A DNA stretch of 8,960 nucleotides from Methanobrevibacter sp. (lineage in GTDB: Archaea > Methanobacteriota > Methanobacteria > Methanobacteriales > Methanobacteriaceae). A program made the translations under genes and the position numbers. This document shows positions 1 through 6,496 of this stretch, in pieces (position 1 is the stretch's first letter; every line of letters starts with the position of its first letter). Under the pieces are notes generated by a model. The model ran no database searches, was not told the DNA's origin, and worked only from the letters and a program-made list of their open reading frames with translations. The stretch covers positions 1 through 8,960 of the forward strand of contig JAGCLR010000031.1 in assembly GCA_017646885.1 (NCBI GenBank). The letters are read 5' to 3'.

Positions 1-188
1 AGGAGAAAACCGATGAACTTACCAAAGTAGTTCAAGACATCGGTGCAAGAATCTACCAAGAAGCTGCAGCAGCTCAACAAGCAGCACAAGATGCAGCTGG
101 AGCAGCAGGTGCTGACCCTAACGCAGGTGCAGGACCAAAAGACGATGATGACGGCACTATAGATGCTGAATTCGAAGAGAAAAAATAG
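1..188 (+). CDS. dnaK: Chaperone protein DnaK (Hsp70), C-terminal end only
   Basis: This is the last 61 codons of an open frame that enters from the left edge (first complete codon at base 3) and stops at TAG 186-188. DnaK is the cytosolic Hsp70 ATPase that binds exposed hydrophobic segments of client proteins in cycles driven by DnaJ and GrpE. The visible part is only the end of the lid: a helix with DIGARIYQEAAAAQQAAQ, a flexible Ala/Gly stretch, and an acidic tail ending DDDDGTIDAEFEEKK. Such a tail closely resembles the DnaK C-terminus (DD-VVDADFEE type). No ATPase or substrate-binding residues lie in the window, so the call rests on this tail plus the dnaJ gene downstream. A strong hairpin terminator follows six bases after the stop, so dnaJ is probably transcribed separately. 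Confidence 0.9.
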   Translation, partial: EKTDELTKVVQDIGARIYQEAAAAQQAAQDAAGAAGADPNAGAGPKDDDDGTIDAEFEEKK

Positions 189-193
189 ATTTG

Positions 194-238
194 AATGATT
201 TTAGATTAAAATAATAATTTTAATCTAATCATTTTTTT
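194..238 (+). terminator. Hairpin and T-run terminator of dnaK
   Basis: Arms AATGAT (194-199) and AGATTAAAA (203-211) pair with TTTTAATCT (218-226) and ATCATT (228-233) around a TAATAA loop. A run of seven T follows (232-238). It lies six bases after the dnaK stop. In archaea the T-run is the main signal; the long stem may also protect the mRNA 3' end. Confidence 0.8.
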
Positions 239-272
239 ATTTTCATATTTTAGTAACCTCTCAAAATAGAAA

Positions 273-358
273 AAATAAATTGAATTCTTTTAGACATTCC
301 TCCTTGATTTTTCTTAGCCACTTACAACCTTTTAATGTCTAAAGAATTCTTTTTATTT
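273..358. repeat. Long inverted repeat with a 35-nt loop carrying CCTCCTT
   Basis: The left arm 273-298 and right arm 334-358 pair almost completely: AAATAAA, GAATTC and AGACATT each find their complements, with one two-base mismatch and one bulge. The loop (299-333) is less AT-rich than its surroundings and begins with CCTCCTT (299-305), the anti-Shine-Dalgarno sequence of 16S rRNA. On the minus strand the same loop reads AAGGAGG. No gene of useful length lies inside. It could be a small structured RNA, a second dnaK 3' structure (a T-run follows the right arm), or a remnant of a miniature mobile element. The pairing is directly visible; any function is inference. Confidence 0.55.
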
Positions 359-633
359 ACCAATTATTAATAATATTGAAAATAAGAGAAAGAGTCAAAA
401 ATTCAATATAAATTAAATTAAGTTTAAATATTAAAATTAACTAATAATTAATTTAGTAACTTATCATTAGTTAAAATTTAATTAAATTATTTATTTTTGA
501 AAAAATTATGATTAGGTAATTTAATTAAATTTTAATTAATAGTGCAATACTATTTTTAAAAATTATATGAATCATTGAAGAAATCATGAATTATTAAATA
601 AGCAATTATCAATTAATGTTTATAGGTGACGAA
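359..633. other. AT-rich gap upstream of dnaJ with a 17-bp perfect inverted repeat
   Basis: No coding sequence is seen here. The main structure is a perfect 17-bp inverted repeat, 473-489 against 517-533. With one G-U pair it extends to about 24 bp (466-489 with 517-540) around a 27-nt loop. A competing partner for part of the left arm lies at about 438-446 (TTAACTAAT against ATTAGTTAA). Composition is almost entirely A and T, which lowers the weight of the repeat. The dnaJ promoter should lie in the right-hand part of this stretch. Confidence 0.45.
561..571 (+). promoter_or_regulatory. Possible TATA box of dnaJ
   Basis: AATTATATGA, preceded by an A/T-rich element, is the best archaeal TATA-like sequence ahead of dnaJ. 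It would place transcription start near 590 and leave a leader of about 40 bases containing the AGGTGA ribosome binding site. Other AT-rich stretches could serve, so this is tentative. Confidence 0.3.
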
Positions 634-1794
634 ATGGCAGAGAAGCGTGACTATTATGAAGTTCTCGGAGTGGACAAAACCGCTGATGAGAAAGAGATCA
701 AAAAGGCTTACCGTAAATTAGCTAGAAAATACCATCCTGACGTTGTGGAAGAGGATAAGAAAGAGGAAGCCACTGAAAAATTCAAGGAGATCAGTGAAGC
801 TTACGCTGTTTTATCTGATGAAGAGAAAAGATCCAGATATGATCAATTCGGTCATGCAGGTATGGAAGGCTTCTCTAACGAAGACATCTTCAGAAATGTA
901 AACTTCGAAGACATCTTCCAAGGATTTGGAGGAGGCGGAATAGAAGACATTTTCGATCTCTTCGGATTTGGAACCGGCAGATCAAGAACAAGCAGGTCCG
1001 GTCCAAGGAGAGGCAGTGACATTTACACTGAAGTCGAAATCACCTTAGAAGAAGCAGCAAATGGTGCTGATAAGGAAGTCACTGTAAGACACGATGTATT
1101 CTGCCCAGTCTGTGACGGTTCAAAGGCCGAACCTGGAAGCGAAGTTGAAACCTGTCCTGTCTGTGGCGGTACCGGTCAAAGAAAACAAATCAGACAAAGC
1201 CTATTTGGACAAGTGATGAATGTTGTGCAATGTGGCGAATGTAACGGTACCGGTAAAATCATCAAGGAGCCATGTCACAATTGTAAAGGTAGAGGAACCG
1301 TTAAGGAAAGCAAAACCCTCAACATCAAGATTCCTGCAGGTGTTGAAAGTGGAAACCGTTTAAGAGTCTCTGGCGAAGGTAATGTTGGAGATGTAGGCGG
1401 TGGAAACGGAGACCTTTATGTAGAAATCTACATCAAAAGACATGAATACTTTGAAAGGGATGGGGCAAACCTCTACTATGAAAAGCAAATCAGTTTCGTC
1501 CAAGCAAGTTTAGGTGACACTGTAGACATTCCAACAATCAATGGAGAAGTGGAGCTAAAGATACCGCCTGGAACCCAAAGCGGAACCACATTCAGATTAA
1601 GGGACCAAGGTATGCCTTACATGAGACGTGCAGGTAAAGGTAATCTTTATGTAAACATTACCGTTGTTGTTCCTCAAAAACTCTCCAAGGAACAGAAAAA
1701 GCTATTGATCCAATTTGGAGAAATCAGTGGAGACGAAATAAAAGTCTACAAAAAGGGACTCTTTGACAAGGTCAAGGATGCCATCAATAACTAA
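634..1794 (+). CDS. dnaJ: Chaperone protein DnaJ (Hsp40, type I)
   Basis: This is the co-chaperone that delivers unfolded clients to DnaK and stimulates its ATPase. It has 386 residues, normal for a type I DnaJ. In order it shows a J domain (about 5-70) with HPD at 34-36 and the QFGHAG end, a Gly/Phe-rich linker with repeated EDIF (about 80-115), and a zinc-finger domain with four CxxCxGxx repeats at 157-164, 174-181, 200-207 and 214-221. The first repeat ends SK instead of the usual SG. The C-terminal beta-barrel client-binding domains run from about 225 to 350, followed by a dimerisation tail. The start at 634 (MAEKRDYY) is preferred because AGGTGA (624-629) sits just ahead of it and the J domain begins directly; an in-frame ATG at 616 would add six atypical residues. 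The dnaK-dnaJ order is conserved, but the two genes are separated by terminators and a long gap. Confidence 0.97.
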   Translation: MAEKRDYYEVLGVDKTADEKEIKKAYRKLARKYHPDVVEEDKKEEATEKFKEISEAYAVLSDEEKRSRYDQFGHAGMEGFSNEDIFRNVNFEDIFQGFGGGGIEDIFDLFGFGTGRSRTSRSGPRRGSDIYTEVEITLEEAANGADKEVTVRHDVFCPVCDGSKAEPGSEVETCPVCGGTGQRKQIRQSLFGQVMNVVQCGECNGTGKIIKEPCHNCKGRGTVKESKTLNIKIPAGVESGNRLRVSGEGNVGDVGGGNGDLYVEIYIKRHEYFERDGANLYYEKQISFVQASLGDTVDIPTINGEVELKIPPGTQSGTTFRLRDQGMPYMRRAGKGNLYVNITVVVPQKLSKEQKKLLIQFGEISGDEIKVYKKGLFDKVKDAINN

Positions 1795-1811
1795 AAAGTT
1801 TAACTAATCAA

Positions 1812-1850
1812 TAGATGTTTGATTCAAACATCTAATTTTCTTATTTTTTT
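1812..1850 (+). terminator. Hairpin and T-rich terminator of dnaJ
   Basis: The perfect 10-bp stem TAGATGTTTG (1812-1821) and CAAACATCTA (1825-1834) with an ATT loop is followed by AATTTTC and a run of seven T (1844-1850). It starts 18 bases after the dnaJ stop. Confidence 0.8.
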
Positions 1851-2226
1851 AAATTTTAATTTTTCGAATTTTATCAATTTTCTATTTTATGTTTTCTATT
1901 TTTATTCTAATTTAGTATCTTATTTTCCAACCTATTTTTTATAAAATTTTACTAAAATTAAAAATTTTTATATTTATGTATAGATACTCTTAATTTAAAA
2001 TATATAATTGAAAAAATAATTCAATTAAATGAGAGTTATATATGATTAAAATATAGTTTACTTAACAAACCATGATTTTAAATGTATCTTAAATCAATTA
2101 AGTTGAATGAAAATTTTTAGCAAAAAATCATCATGTCAAAATTGAAGATATTCATCCAAAATCATGTCAAATATTAATAATTATAAAAAACAAATAGAGT
2201 ATAGTAAAAATTTAATAGGCAAGATT
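1851..2226. other. Long AT-rich gap and leader upstream of bioW
   Basis: No gene of useful size is seen. Notable contents are an inverted repeat TAATTGAA / TTCAATTA (2005-2012 and 2020-2027), loosely bracketed by ACTCT (1986-1990) and AGAGT (2032-2036); a small inverted repeat GTTT-N7-AAAC (2056-2070) in the frame AGTTTACTTAACAAACC; and two close copies of ATCATGTCAAA around 2131 and 2161. Several TATA-like stretches exist (about 1997-2007, 2036-2043, 2181-2190), so the bioW promoter cannot be fixed. The last, TTATAAAAAA, would start transcription just ahead of the bioW start chosen here. Confidence 0.4.
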
Positions 2227-2988
2227 ATGATGTACAGTATAAAAATGCGATGCTCAAAGGGAGGCCCTCATGAAGAAGGGGGAAAACACATCTCTGGAGC
2301 AGAACGTATTTTAAGAGAAGATGAAATCGAAGATGAATTGATCAATGTTTACAGAAGGGCAATCACTCATGAAAGGGGAAAACCGGACTTCATAAACCTC
2401 AAGATAGAGAAAATAGATGAAGATGAAATCATCTATAAAAAAAGGCTAAACATTAAAGAGCATCATGTAGAATCCAAAGAGGAAGGATTGGATCTTGCTA
2501 AGAAACTATTAATCAGCAATGCAATAAGCGAAGAATCTGCAGAAAAAACTATCCAAAGTTTACAAGACCTTGAAGAAAGCATGCATGGAGCTATGCTTAT
2601 CGATAAAGACACAGGTAAGAGAATAGACGACAAAGGAATTAAGGGAGTAAGAGTCACTGGAATAGCTAGTGCAGATATTGCAGAATATCAAGAATCATTG
2701 AAGAAGGATGGAAGGGAAGGCCTACATCTTGAAGAGGCATTGATTCTTGCATCCAAAATAGCAAGCTGCAAAGGAATAGTAGCTGAATTATGCTGGTCAG
2801 ATGATCCGAGTTATGTAATAGGATATGTAGGAACAAAGGACAATTATGAACGTATCCCTATACTAAAGGAAGAAGGAAATCCTATTGGAGGAAGAGCTTT
2901 CTTTGTTGATACCAATCAATTGAATGATAATTACACTTTAGATGATTTAATAGATTACCTTGAAAAACAGGTTGTTTTAATCGAATAG
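2227..2988 (+). CDS. bioW: 6-carboxyhexanoate--CoA ligase (pimeloyl-CoA synthetase) BioW
   Basis: BioW joins pimelate to coenzyme A using ATP, forming pimeloyl-CoA (with AMP and diphosphate), the acyl donor for the first ring-building step of biotin synthesis by BioF. Family signatures are plain: YSIKMRCSKGGPHEEGGKHISGAER at the start, then HERGKPDF, KGVRVTGI, and AELCWSDDPSYVIGYV near the C-terminus. These resemble B. subtilis BioW as I recall it. The usual MRAS reads MRCS. The frame is open back to an ATG at 2164, which would give 274 residues. I chose the ATG at 2227 (253 residues) because homologs begin a few residues before YSIKMR, the extra 21 residues look unrelated to the family, no ribosome binding site precedes 2164, and AATAGG (2214-2219) precedes 2227. 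A tandem ATG follows at 2230. bioF lies 68 bp downstream on the same strand, probably in one operon. Confidence 0.93.
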   Translation: MMYSIKMRCSKGGPHEEGGKHISGAERILREDEIEDELINVYRRAITHERGKPDFINLKIEKIDEDEIIYKKRLNIKEHHVESKEEGLDLAKKLLISNAISEESAEKTIQSLQDLEESMHGAMLIDKDTGKRIDDKGIKGVRVTGIASADIAEYQESLKKDGREGLHLEEALILASKIASCKGIVAELCWSDDPSYVIGYVGTKDNYERIPILKEEGNPIGGRAFFVDTNQLNDNYTLDDLIDYLEKQVVLIE

Positions 2989-3031
2989 ATTAAAAATTGA
3001 TTAAAAATAGATTAAAAATAGATTAAAAATT
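2988..3031. repeat. Four 11-bp tandem repeats between bioW and bioF
   Basis: GATTAAAAATT, GATTAAAAATA, GATTAAAAATA and GATTAAAAATT follow each other without gaps. The first begins on the last base of the bioW stop codon. The period is close to one helical turn, so A-tracts fall in phase and the stretch may be bent. It may equally be simple replication slippage. No hairpin or T-run terminator separates the two genes. Confidence 0.75.
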
Positions 3032-3056
3032 TTGATATTAATTTATTGATGATATT

Positions 3057-4298
3057 ATGAATCCAAATCTTGAAAGCCAATTAAATGAAGAGTTAGAGGA
3101 ACTCAAAAACAATGATTTAGAGAGAACAGTAGATGACTTAAGGTTTATCAATTCTACAAAGGCCATTGATAGTGAAGGAAAAGAGTTTATTGTTTTTGGA
3201 ACCAATAACTACCTTGGCTTAACACATCATCCAGATGTGATTAAAGCAGCCCAAGAAGCAAGCATATATGGAACAGGTTCAACCGGTTCAAGACTGACAA
3301 CTGGAGCTTCTTTTGAGGCTAGAGAACTTGAAAACAATATCTCAGAGTTTAAAAACGTTGAATCCACACTTATTTTTAATACAGGATATATGACTAATTT
3401 AGGAGTGATTTATGCTCTTACAAAAGAAAATGATGTCATTTTCTCTGATCAATTAAATCATGCAAGCATTATAGATGGAACAAGAATCTCTAAAGCTAAA
3501 GTAAAAGTTTACAAACACAAAGATACAGAAGATTTGGAAAGATTAATCCAAATTGAATTGGAAGAGTCTACAAAAAATAATGAAGAAAAAAATAATAATT
3601 CTAATTTTTTCATAGTTAGTGATGGAGTATTCAGCATGGATGGAGACATTGCTCCACTCCCAGAACTTGTGGAAATAGCTGACAACTACAACTGCACACT
3701 TATAATTGATGAAGCCCATGCAACTGGAGTCATCGGTAAAAACGGAAAGGGCACCGTCGAATACTATAAGGACAAAACTGGAATTGACCTAACTGACTCT
3801 GTTGATTTGCAAATAGGAACCTTAAGCAAGGCACTTGCATCAGAGGGGGGATTTGTTTGTGGAAAGCAAGTCTACATAGATTATCTTATAAACAAATCAA
3901 GACCATTCATATTTTCTACAGCACTTTCACCATCTACAATAGCTAGCGCTAATACTGCCTTAAACCTACTTAAAGAAAACAGCAAAGAGTATCTGGACAA
4001 TCTAAACATAAATACAAGAATTATGAGAAAACTCCTTGTAGACGGAGGATTGAATGTAATTGATGGAGAAACACCAATCATTCCAATAATCATAGGCCCT
4101 GCAGACCTGGCAAATAGATTCTCTAATCAACTAAAAGAAGAAGGAATATTGGTTTCAGCAATCAGACCGCCATCAGTGCCTAAAGATATGAGCAGATTAA
4201 GATTGACAATAATGGCTAGCCATACCAAAGAAGAAATAGAATTCACTGCAAAAGCAATTATAAAAATTTGGAAAAATATTAAAAAAGGAAATGAGTAA
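3057..4298 (+). CDS. bioF: 8-amino-7-oxononanoate synthase (KAPA synthase) BioF
   Basis: BioF is a PLP-dependent alpha-oxoamine synthase that condenses pimeloyl-CoA with L-alanine to give 8-amino-7-oxononanoate, CO2 and CoA. It uses the BioW product directly. Signatures in order are FGTNNYLGLTHHP (48-59), GTGSTGSRLTTG (72-83), the PLP-stacking His135 in QLNHASIIDG, SDGVFSMDGD (188-197), DEAHATG (218-224) and the Schiff-base Lys258 in GTLSKALASEGG. The C-terminal IRPPSVP and LRLTIMASHT also fit. At 413 residues it is slightly longer than usual, mostly from an Asn/Glu-rich insertion at about 168-182. The related enzyme 2-amino-3-ketobutyrate-CoA ligase has the same fold, but the bioW neighbour favours BioF. 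The ribosome binding site is weak (TGATGAT, about 3047-3053). No later biotin genes (bioA, bioD, bioB) lie in the window. Confidence 0.93.
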   Translation: MNPNLESQLNEELEELKNNDLERTVDDLRFINSTKAIDSEGKEFIVFGTNNYLGLTHHPDVIKAAQEASIYGTGSTGSRLTTGASFEARELENNISEFKNVESTLIFNTGYMTNLGVIYALTKENDVIFSDQLNHASIIDGTRISKAKVKVYKHKDTEDLERLIQIELEESTKNNEEKNNNSNFFIVSDGVFSMDGDIAPLPELVEIADNYNCTLIIDEAHATGVIGKNGKGTVEYYKDKTGIDLTDSVDLQIGTLSKALASEGGFVCGKQVYIDYLINKSRPFIFSTALSPSTIASANTALNLLKENSKEYLDNLNINTRIMRKLLVDGGLNVIDGETPIIPIIIGPADLANRFSNQLKEEGILVSAIRPPSVPKDMSRLRLTIMASHTKEEIEFTAKAIIKIWKNIKKGNE

Positions 4299-4380
4299 AA
4301 AGATGACATCAAACCAGCTACAACTTAAAAAAAAATAAAATAAAAAAGATAAAAAGAGGACATCAAATCATCTACAACTT
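4297..4380. repeat. Direct repeat of a 30-bp unit at 54-bp spacing, convergent gap
   Basis: Bases 4297-4326 and 4351-4380 match at 27 of 30 positions; the shared core is GACATCAAA..CTACAACTT, and each copy is followed by a run of A. Read on the minus strand, each copy carries long T-runs, so the pair may act as tandem terminators for the flavoprotein gene that ends at 4400. On the plus strand there is no T-run for bioF here. Confidence 0.7.
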
Positions 4381-4399
4381 AAAAAAAATAGAATATCAT

Positions 4400-5392
4400 T
4401 CATTCTGATTTGATAAGGCAAGTGCTATCCTTTTTCCAATAGCAGTTATTACATGTTTTGCAATCTGATTCACCATACCCATTCTCTTTCCATTCGCTCA
4501 ATAGGGATTGGTTCCTCACAAATGGCCTGTGCATTGAGAAAAATTCAATATTTGTTCTGTTCATTAAATCATTCATAGACTTCATATTGGATAATCCTCC
4601 ACCTAAGACAACAGGGATTGAAACCTCACTTGCAACCTTATCTGTAAAATCCACCAACATGTTTTCATTTGACAATGCTTTCCTAAAGTATTGTGGGGAA
4701 AGGAACTTGGTAATCTGCAAACTATCTGCACCATTTTCAGCAAGTATCCTGCAGATCTCAAGTGAATCCTCAGGATCCTTATACAAATTCACACGACAGT
4801 GAACATGCAAATCAGTTGTATCCTTAATGAATTTGATTATCTCCAATACCATTCTGACTCTATTATATGTATTTCCACCATAATTGTCTTCCCTTTGATT
4901 TTCAAATGGATCCATAACCCTTGATAGGAAATAGTTATTGCCAATATTCAATTGTATTCCATCAAATCCTGCAAATGCAATTTTTTTAGCAGCTACAAGG
5001 TAATCCGCTTGAATTTTTCTTATATCCTCAATAGTCAAATCATTGACTTCCATCATCTGCTTTCCATTGACATTACAGTTGATGAAGCCAATCTGTGCAA
5101 AAATAGGGATATCATGCTCATGGACCATTTCAGTCAATTCCTTGAATTCCTTGATGAAGTAAGGATAATTGATGTAATCTGAATAATCGCTAAACCTATC
5201 ATGAGAATATAATGAAATCAATTCAGTGATAATCAGACCCACATTGTTTTTTGCTAAATTTTCATATCTATTAAAGATATCTTGAGAAAGGCCATGTGTA
5301 CCTTCATTTTGTGATTCCCATAATCCAGTTCTAATAATCCTGCTTTTAAGATTAAATCTGCCAAATTTTGTATTATCGAATATGTCTTTCAT
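4400..5392 (-). CDS. Old Yellow Enzyme-like NADH:flavin oxidoreductase, copy 1
   Basis: This is a 330-residue single-domain FMN barrel of the OYE / 2,4-dienoyl-CoA reductase N-domain family; members reduce activated C=C bonds or other electrophiles with a hydride from FMNH2. Family landmarks are SRIIRTGLW (17-25), AQIGF with Gln100, AGFDGIQLNIGNNYFLSRVMDP (141-162), NQREDNYGGNTYNR (165-178), Arg200, VVLGGG (261-266) and MHRPF (287-291). At the substrate site Asn149 replaces the His of classical OYE (His191 in OYE1), while Asn152 and the proton-donor Tyr154 are kept. The C-terminus has four cysteines (311, 314, 317, 325; CX2CX2CX7C) resembling, but spaced unlike, the iron-sulfur ligands of dienoyl-CoA reductase. 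There is no second, pyridine-nucleotide domain and no signal peptide, so it is cytosolic. The substrate is unknown. It has its own promoter and the shared palindrome. Confidence 0.9.
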   Translation of the reverse strand: MKDIFDNTKFGRFNLKSRIIRTGLWESQNEGTHGLSQDIFNRYENLAKNNVGLIITELISLYSHDRFSDYSDYINYPYFIKEFKELTEMVHEHDIPIFAQIGFINCNVNGKQMMEVNDLTIEDIRKIQADYLVAAKKIAFAGFDGIQLNIGNNYFLSRVMDPFENQREDNYGGNTYNRVRMVLEIIKFIKDTTDLHVHCRVNLYKDPEDSLEICRILAENGADSLQITKFLSPQYFRKALSNENMLVDFTDKVASEVSIPVVLGGGLSNMKSMNDLMNRTNIEFFSMHRPFVRNQSLLSEWKENGYGESDCKTCNNCYWKKDSTCLIKSE

Positions 5393-5405
5393 GCATTTAG
5401 TTTAT

Positions 5406-5423
5406 TTTAAATACTATAAAAAA
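5406..5423 (-). promoter_or_regulatory. Promoter of flavoprotein copy 1 (leaderless)
   Basis: The minus strand reads TTTTTTATAG at 5423-5414. Its centre is about 26 bases from the A of the start codon at 5392, the normal TATA-to-start distance in archaea, so the mRNA probably begins at or next to the ATG. No ribosome binding site is present, which agrees. AATAAACTAA (5406-5397) between TATA and ATG is identical, at the same distance from the ATG, in copy 2. Confidence 0.6.
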
Positions 5424-5428
5424 GGGAG

Positions 5429-5446
5429 AGTAACTCAACAATTACC
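5429..5446. promoter_or_regulatory. Candidate operator A, AGTAA-N8-TTACC
   Basis: AGTAACTCAACAATTACC is an 18-bp imperfect palindrome directly upstream of the TATA box of flavoprotein copy 1, 37 bases from its start codon. It matches the copies at 6529-6546 and 7094-7111 in both arms except the last base. The regulator is inferred to be the nearby HxlR protein. Confidence 0.55.
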
Positions 5447-5497
5447 ATAATATAATTTCTAAAAAGGGACAAGAATTTAATAGCCATCCACCTATTT

Positions 5498-5504
5498 TAA
5501 AAAA
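5498..5504 (-). terminator. T-run terminator of flavoprotein copy 2
   Basis: Seven T on the minus strand start one base after the TGA stop (5508-5506). No stem is needed in archaea. It supports separate transcription of the two flavoprotein genes. Confidence 0.5.
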
Positions 5505-5505
5505 A

Positions 5506-6492
5506 TCAATAATGGTAACAGGTACTTGTTTTTGTTCTATAACAGTTATTGCACATTTTACATCTTGATGTGCCTTCACCGTCAATTTTCCATTTTTCTA
5601 AGAAGTCTTCTTCAGCAACAAAAGGCCTATACATAGATAGAAAATCAATATCTGTCTTATTTAATGTTTCATTCATATGTTCCATGCTATTGAATCCTCC
5701 ACCTAAAATAACCGGAACATTAGTGCTCTCAATCAAATTTTGACTAAATTCAATCAATTCATCTTCATCTGAAACATCTTTTGTGAAATACAATGGAGAT
5801 AAAGGCTTTGTCACTTGAATGCTATCCACTCCAACCTTTTCAAGAAGTTTACAAATTTCAATGCTCTCTTTTGCATCAATTCCACCTTTCCTTCCATCAA
5901 AAGCATTTACTTTACAGCTTATATGAAAACTTAAGTTATTTTTCATGACTTTAATCAATTCCAATACAAGTCTCATACGATTAAATGTATTGCCCCCATA
6001 ATCATCTGACCTTTGATTAAAATATGGATTAATGAATTTAGACAAGAAGAAGTTATTACCTAATGCCAATTGAATCCCATCAAAACCTGCCAACTTAAGC
6101 TTTTGACTTGCTATGATTATGTCTTGCTGAATCTGACGAATATCTTCCAAAGTCACATCATTAACACCAATATCCAAATCGATACCCCTATCATATTTTA
6201 TGAACTCAATCTGGCCTAAAATAGGAACATCATGACTATGGCTAATCTCTGCTAGTCTTTTAGCATCAATCATAAAAGAAGGACGACCACTTTTAATTGA
6301 ATACTCTGAAAATTTATCCTTAGGGTATAATGATATTAATTCAGTGATAATCAATCCGACACCACTTTTAGCAATATTTTCATATTTTTCATAAAGTTCA
6401 CCCATTGTCTGGGTTTGCCAAAGACCTGTCCTTATAACTCGACTGTTAAGTTCCAAGTCTCCCAATCTACAATTATCAAATATGTCTTTCAT
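5506..6492 (-). CDS. Old Yellow Enzyme-like NADH:flavin oxidoreductase, copy 2
   Basis: This 328-residue paralog of the gene at 4400-5392 aligns end to end with it, about half the residues being identical by eye. It has the same barrel landmarks: SRVIRTGLW (17-25), GQIEF with Gln94, AGFDGIQLALGNNFFLSKFINP (135-156), NQRSDDYGGNTFNR (159-172), VILGGG (261-266) and YRPF (288-291). Its substrate site is more altered: Ala143 stands where OYE1 has His191, Asn146 is kept, and Phe148 replaces the proton-donor Tyr. Lys194 stands where copy 1 has Arg200. The C-terminal cysteines 311, 314, 317 and 325 match copy 1 exactly in number and spacing. The usual ene-reductase mechanism may not apply; another flavin-dependent reduction, or a role not needing proton donation from Tyr, is possible. 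It is cytosolic, with its own promoter and operator. Confidence 0.9.
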   Translation of the reverse strand: MKDIFDNCRLGDLELNSRVIRTGLWQTQTMGELYEKYENIAKSGVGLIITELISLYPKDKFSEYSIKSGRPSFMIDAKRLAEISHSHDVPILGQIEFIKYDRGIDLDIGVNDVTLEDIRQIQQDIIIASQKLKLAGFDGIQLALGNNFFLSKFINPYFNQRSDDYGGNTFNRMRLVLELIKVMKNNLSFHISCKVNAFDGRKGGIDAKESIEICKLLEKVGVDSIQVTKPLSPLYFTKDVSDEDELIEFSQNLIESTNVPVILGGGFNSMEHMNETLNKTDIDFLSMYRPFVAEEDFLEKWKIDGEGTSRCKMCNNCYRTKTSTCYHY

Positions 6493-6496
6493 AAAA

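Noticed and set aside
280..358. Insertion sequence or transposon end at the long inverted repeat
   Set aside because: No transposase, no flanking target duplication and too short for an IS; a miniature element cannot be excluded but lacks support from this window alone.
2463..2657. 64-codon minus-strand frame inside bioW
   Set aside because: It lies wholly inside the well-supported bioW frame, has a low-complexity Ser/Leu-rich product and no ribosome binding site; it is a shadow frame.
2988..3031. Tandem repeats as replication-origin iterons
   Set aside because: Only four short AT repeats between two genes of one pathway, with no Orc/Cdc6 gene or origin-recognition-box sequence nearby.
3881..4312. 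Minus-strand frames opposite the 3' half of bioF
   Set aside because: They overlap the conserved bioF C-terminal domain; hydrophobic products reflect complement codons, not real membrane proteins.
4297..4380. The two 30-bp repeats as a small CRISPR array or C/D-box RNA
   Set aside because: There are only two copies, the spacer is mostly A-tract, no cas genes lie nearby, and the C and D boxes are not both present.
4458..5182. Plus-strand frames opposite flavoprotein copy 1
   Set aside because: Both lie inside the conserved flavoprotein gene and show no domain or ribosome binding site.
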